From: JANNAV01 sp031384695
GTDB taxonomy: Bacteria > Pseudomonadota > Alphaproteobacteria > Rhodobacterales > Rhodobacteraceae
Assembly (NCBI GenBank): GCA_031384695.1
Contig: JANNAV010000252.1
Span: forward strand, 1 to 22,492
Direction: 5' to 3'
Length of the DNA stretch: 22,492 bases
Every line of letters begins with the position of its first letter. Position 1 is the stretch's first letter. The notes beneath the pieces are model-generated. The model was not told where the DNA came from. It ran no database searches and saw nothing but the letters and a program-made list of their open reading frames with translations. Below, one piece after another: positions 20,915-22,492 of this stretch. The position numbers and the translations under genes are program-made.

Positions 20915-21274
20915 ATGAAATATACTGAAGATCACGAATGGCTGCGCGTTGAGGGCGATCTGGTTGTTGTCGGCATCACCGAACATGCGGCGACGCAGTT
21001 GGGGGATGTGGTGTTTGTGGAACTGCCGGAGTTGGAGACGATGGTGGCGCGGGGCGACGAGGTGGCGGTGATCGAAAGCGTCAAGGCGGCGTCGGAAATT
21101 CTGGCACCGGTGGACGGCGAGATTGTGGAAGTGAACACGGCTTTGGTGGACAACCCGGCGTTGGTGAACGCCGATGCCACCGGGGAGGCGTGGTTTTTCA
21201 AAATGAAGCTGGACGATCTTTCGGTGCTGGAAGAGTTCATGGACGAAGACGAATACAACGAATTGATCGGGTGA
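20915..21274 (+). CDS. gcvH: Glycine cleavage system H protein
   Basis: A 119-residue lipoyl carrier that shuttles the aminomethyl intermediate between GcvP, GcvT and the L protein. The lipoylation site is Lys57 in VAVIESVKAASEILAP. N-terminal YTEDHEWLR and the closing WFFKMKL are typical, and the length is standard. It starts 12 bases after gcvT, with AAAGGA before the ATG, and is followed four bases later by gcvP. The acidic C terminus (EEFMDEDEYNELIG) is usual for the family. Confidence 0.98.
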   Translation: MKYTEDHEWLRVEGDLVVVGITEHAATQLGDVVFVELPELETMVARGDEVAVIESVKAASEILAPVDGEIVEVNTALVDNPALVNADATGEAWFFKMKLDDLSVLEEFMDEDEYNELIG

Positions 21275-21278
21275 CGGG

Positions 21279-22492
21279 ATGGCTTTTACACCGATAGACT
21301 ATAATCCTTACGATTTCGCTAATCGTCGCCATATCGGGCCCTCGCCCAGCGAGATGGCGGCGATGCTGAAGGTGGTTGGCGTGGCCTCGCTGGACGCGTT
21401 GATCGACCAGACGGTGCCGGAAATGATCCGTCAAAGCACGCCCTTGGGCTGGGCGCCGCTGGCCGAGCACGAGTTGCTGGCGCGGATGCGGCAGGTGGCG
21501 GACCGCAACAAGGTGATGACCTCGCTGATCGGGCAGGGCTATTACGGCACTGTGACGCCGCCCGCTATCCAAAGGAATATATTGGAAAATCCGGCGTGGT
21601 ACACGGCCTATACCCCCTATCAGCCCGAGATTGCGCAAGGCCGGCTTGAGGCGCTTTTGAACTATCAGACCATGGTGGCCGATCTCACCGGTCTGCCGGT
21701 GGCCAACGCCAGCCTGCTGGACGAGGCGACGGCGGCGGCCGAGGCGATGACGATGGCCGAACGCTCGGCAAAATCGAAGGCGCGGGGGTTTTTCGTGGAT
21801 GAAAACTGCCATCCGCAGACCATCGGCGTGATCCGCACGCGGGCGAAACCGCTGGGGATCGAGGTGATCGTGGCGGCACCCGAGGCGCTGGAGCCGGGCG
21901 CGGTGTTTGGCGCGATTTTCCAGTATCCGGGCACTTACGGGCATGTCCGCGATTTCACGGCGGAAATTGCTGCATTGCACGCATCGCGCGCGATTGCGGT
22001 GGTGGCGACGGACCTGTTGGCGCTGACGTTGCTGAAGGATCCGGGTGCCATGGGGGCGGATATTGCGGTGGGATCCAGCCAGCGCTTTGGGGTGCCGATG
22101 GGCTATGGCGGGCCGCATGCGGCGTTCATGGCGTGCCGCGATGATCTGAAACGCGGCATGCCGGGGCGGATCGTGGGGGTTTCGATTGATGCGCGGGGCA
22201 ACAAGGCATACCGGCTGTCGTTGCAGACGCGCGAGCAGCATATCCGGCGCGAGAAGGCCACGTCGAATGTGTGTACGGCGCAGGCGCTGCTTGCGGTAAT
22301 GGCCTCATTCTACGCGGTTTTTCATGGGCCGGAGGGGTTGCGGGCGATTGCCGAGCGGGTGCATTTCAACACCCAGCGGCTGGCGCGGGCGTTGCGGGCG
22401 GCGGGGGCGAAAGTGACGCCGAAGGCGTTCTTTGATACCATCACCGTCGAGGTTGGTGTGGGGCAGGTGGGCATCCTTGCGGCGGCGCGGCA
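21279..22492 (+). CDS. gcvP: Glycine dehydrogenase (decarboxylating), P-protein, 5' part
   Basis: The first 404 codons of the PLP-dependent P-protein, which decarboxylates glycine and loads the aminomethyl group on GcvH. The frame is open to the window end; the full enzyme is about 950 residues, so the PLP lysine lies outside. N-terminal landmarks are FANRRHIGPS, MTSLIGQGYYGTVTP, NPAWYTAYTPYQPEIAQGRLEALLNYQTM, VGSSQRFGVPMGYGGPHAAFMA and TSNVCTAQALLAVMAS, all standard for the single-chain GcvP. GGGTGACGGG overlaps the gcvH stop just before the ATG. Confidence 0.96.
   Translation, partial: MAFTPIDYNPYDFANRRHIGPSPSEMAAMLKVVGVASLDALIDQTVPEMIRQSTPLGWAPLAEHELLARMRQVADRNKVMTSLIGQGYYGTVTPPAIQRNILENPAWYTAYTPYQPEIAQGRLEALLNYQTMVADLTGLPVANASLLDEATAAAEAMTMAERSAKSKARGFFVDENCHPQTIGVIRTRAKPLGIEVIVAAPEALEPGAVFGAIFQYPGTYGHVRDFTAEIAALHASRAIAVVATDLLALTLLKDPGAMGADIAVGSSQRFGVPMGYGGPHAAFMACRDDLKRGMPGRIVGVSIDARGNKAYRLSLQTREQHIRREKATSNVCTAQALLAVMASFYAVFHGPEGLRAIAERVHFNTQRLARALRAAGAKVTPKAFFDTITVEVGVGQVGILAAAR

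Overview
The window reads as chromosomal DNA of an alphaproteobacterium of the order Rhodobacterales (Rhodobacteraceae or Roseobacter group). This rests on the high G+C content, the protein sequences, the mreB-mreC-mreD-mrdA-rodA cluster lying next to leuA, and the short extragenic elements. Genus is not claimed. Almost all of it is ordinary housekeeping sequence. There is no phage, transposase, CRISPR array, tRNA or rRNA.

Left part (1-8649). An inositol-monophosphatase family gene (minus) diverges from a MurR/RpiR-type SIS-domain regulator (plus), which converges on a GhrA-like 2-hydroxyacid reductase (minus). The reductase is the last gene of a minus-strand run that begins with mreB: mreB, mreC, mreD, mrdA (PBP2), rodA, then the reductase. 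These five morphogenesis genes form the elongasome that guides lateral-wall peptidoglycan synthesis. Tandem repeats of 14, 18 and 16 bp sit at the 3' ends of the regulator, rodA and mrdA, and their units carry the gene's own stop codon.

Middle (8650-14087). leuA (2-isopropylmalate synthase, minus) is separated from mreB by an ArsR-type regulator and an SRPBCC/AHSA1 protein. A 58-codon stretch of a second, diverged leuA 3' end lies on the far side of this pair, so the pair is bracketed by two leuA ends and was probably brought in from a relative. Upstream of leuA is a probable leucine attenuator: a 28-codon leader ORF with four consecutive Leu codons and two mutually exclusive hairpins. A short-chain dehydrogenase (plus) then converges on a secreted protein made of 18 exact-length 23-residue MORN repeats (minus).

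Right part (14088-22492). Glutamine-dependent NAD+ synthetase is followed by a hairpin. Next come a small exported protein of unknown function (minus), a glutamyl-tRNA synthetase whose first 17 bp are tandemly duplicated so that a 6-codon upstream ORF overlaps its start, and a MATE-family exporter. Last is a glycine-cleavage operon, gcvT-gcvH-gcvP (gcvP cut by the window end), behind a tandem glycine riboswitch with a well-placed promoter.

The points most worth a second look are the duplicated leuA end around the ArsR/SRPBCC pair, the leu leader, the gltX start duplication, and the repeated occurrence of short tandem duplications at gene ends.
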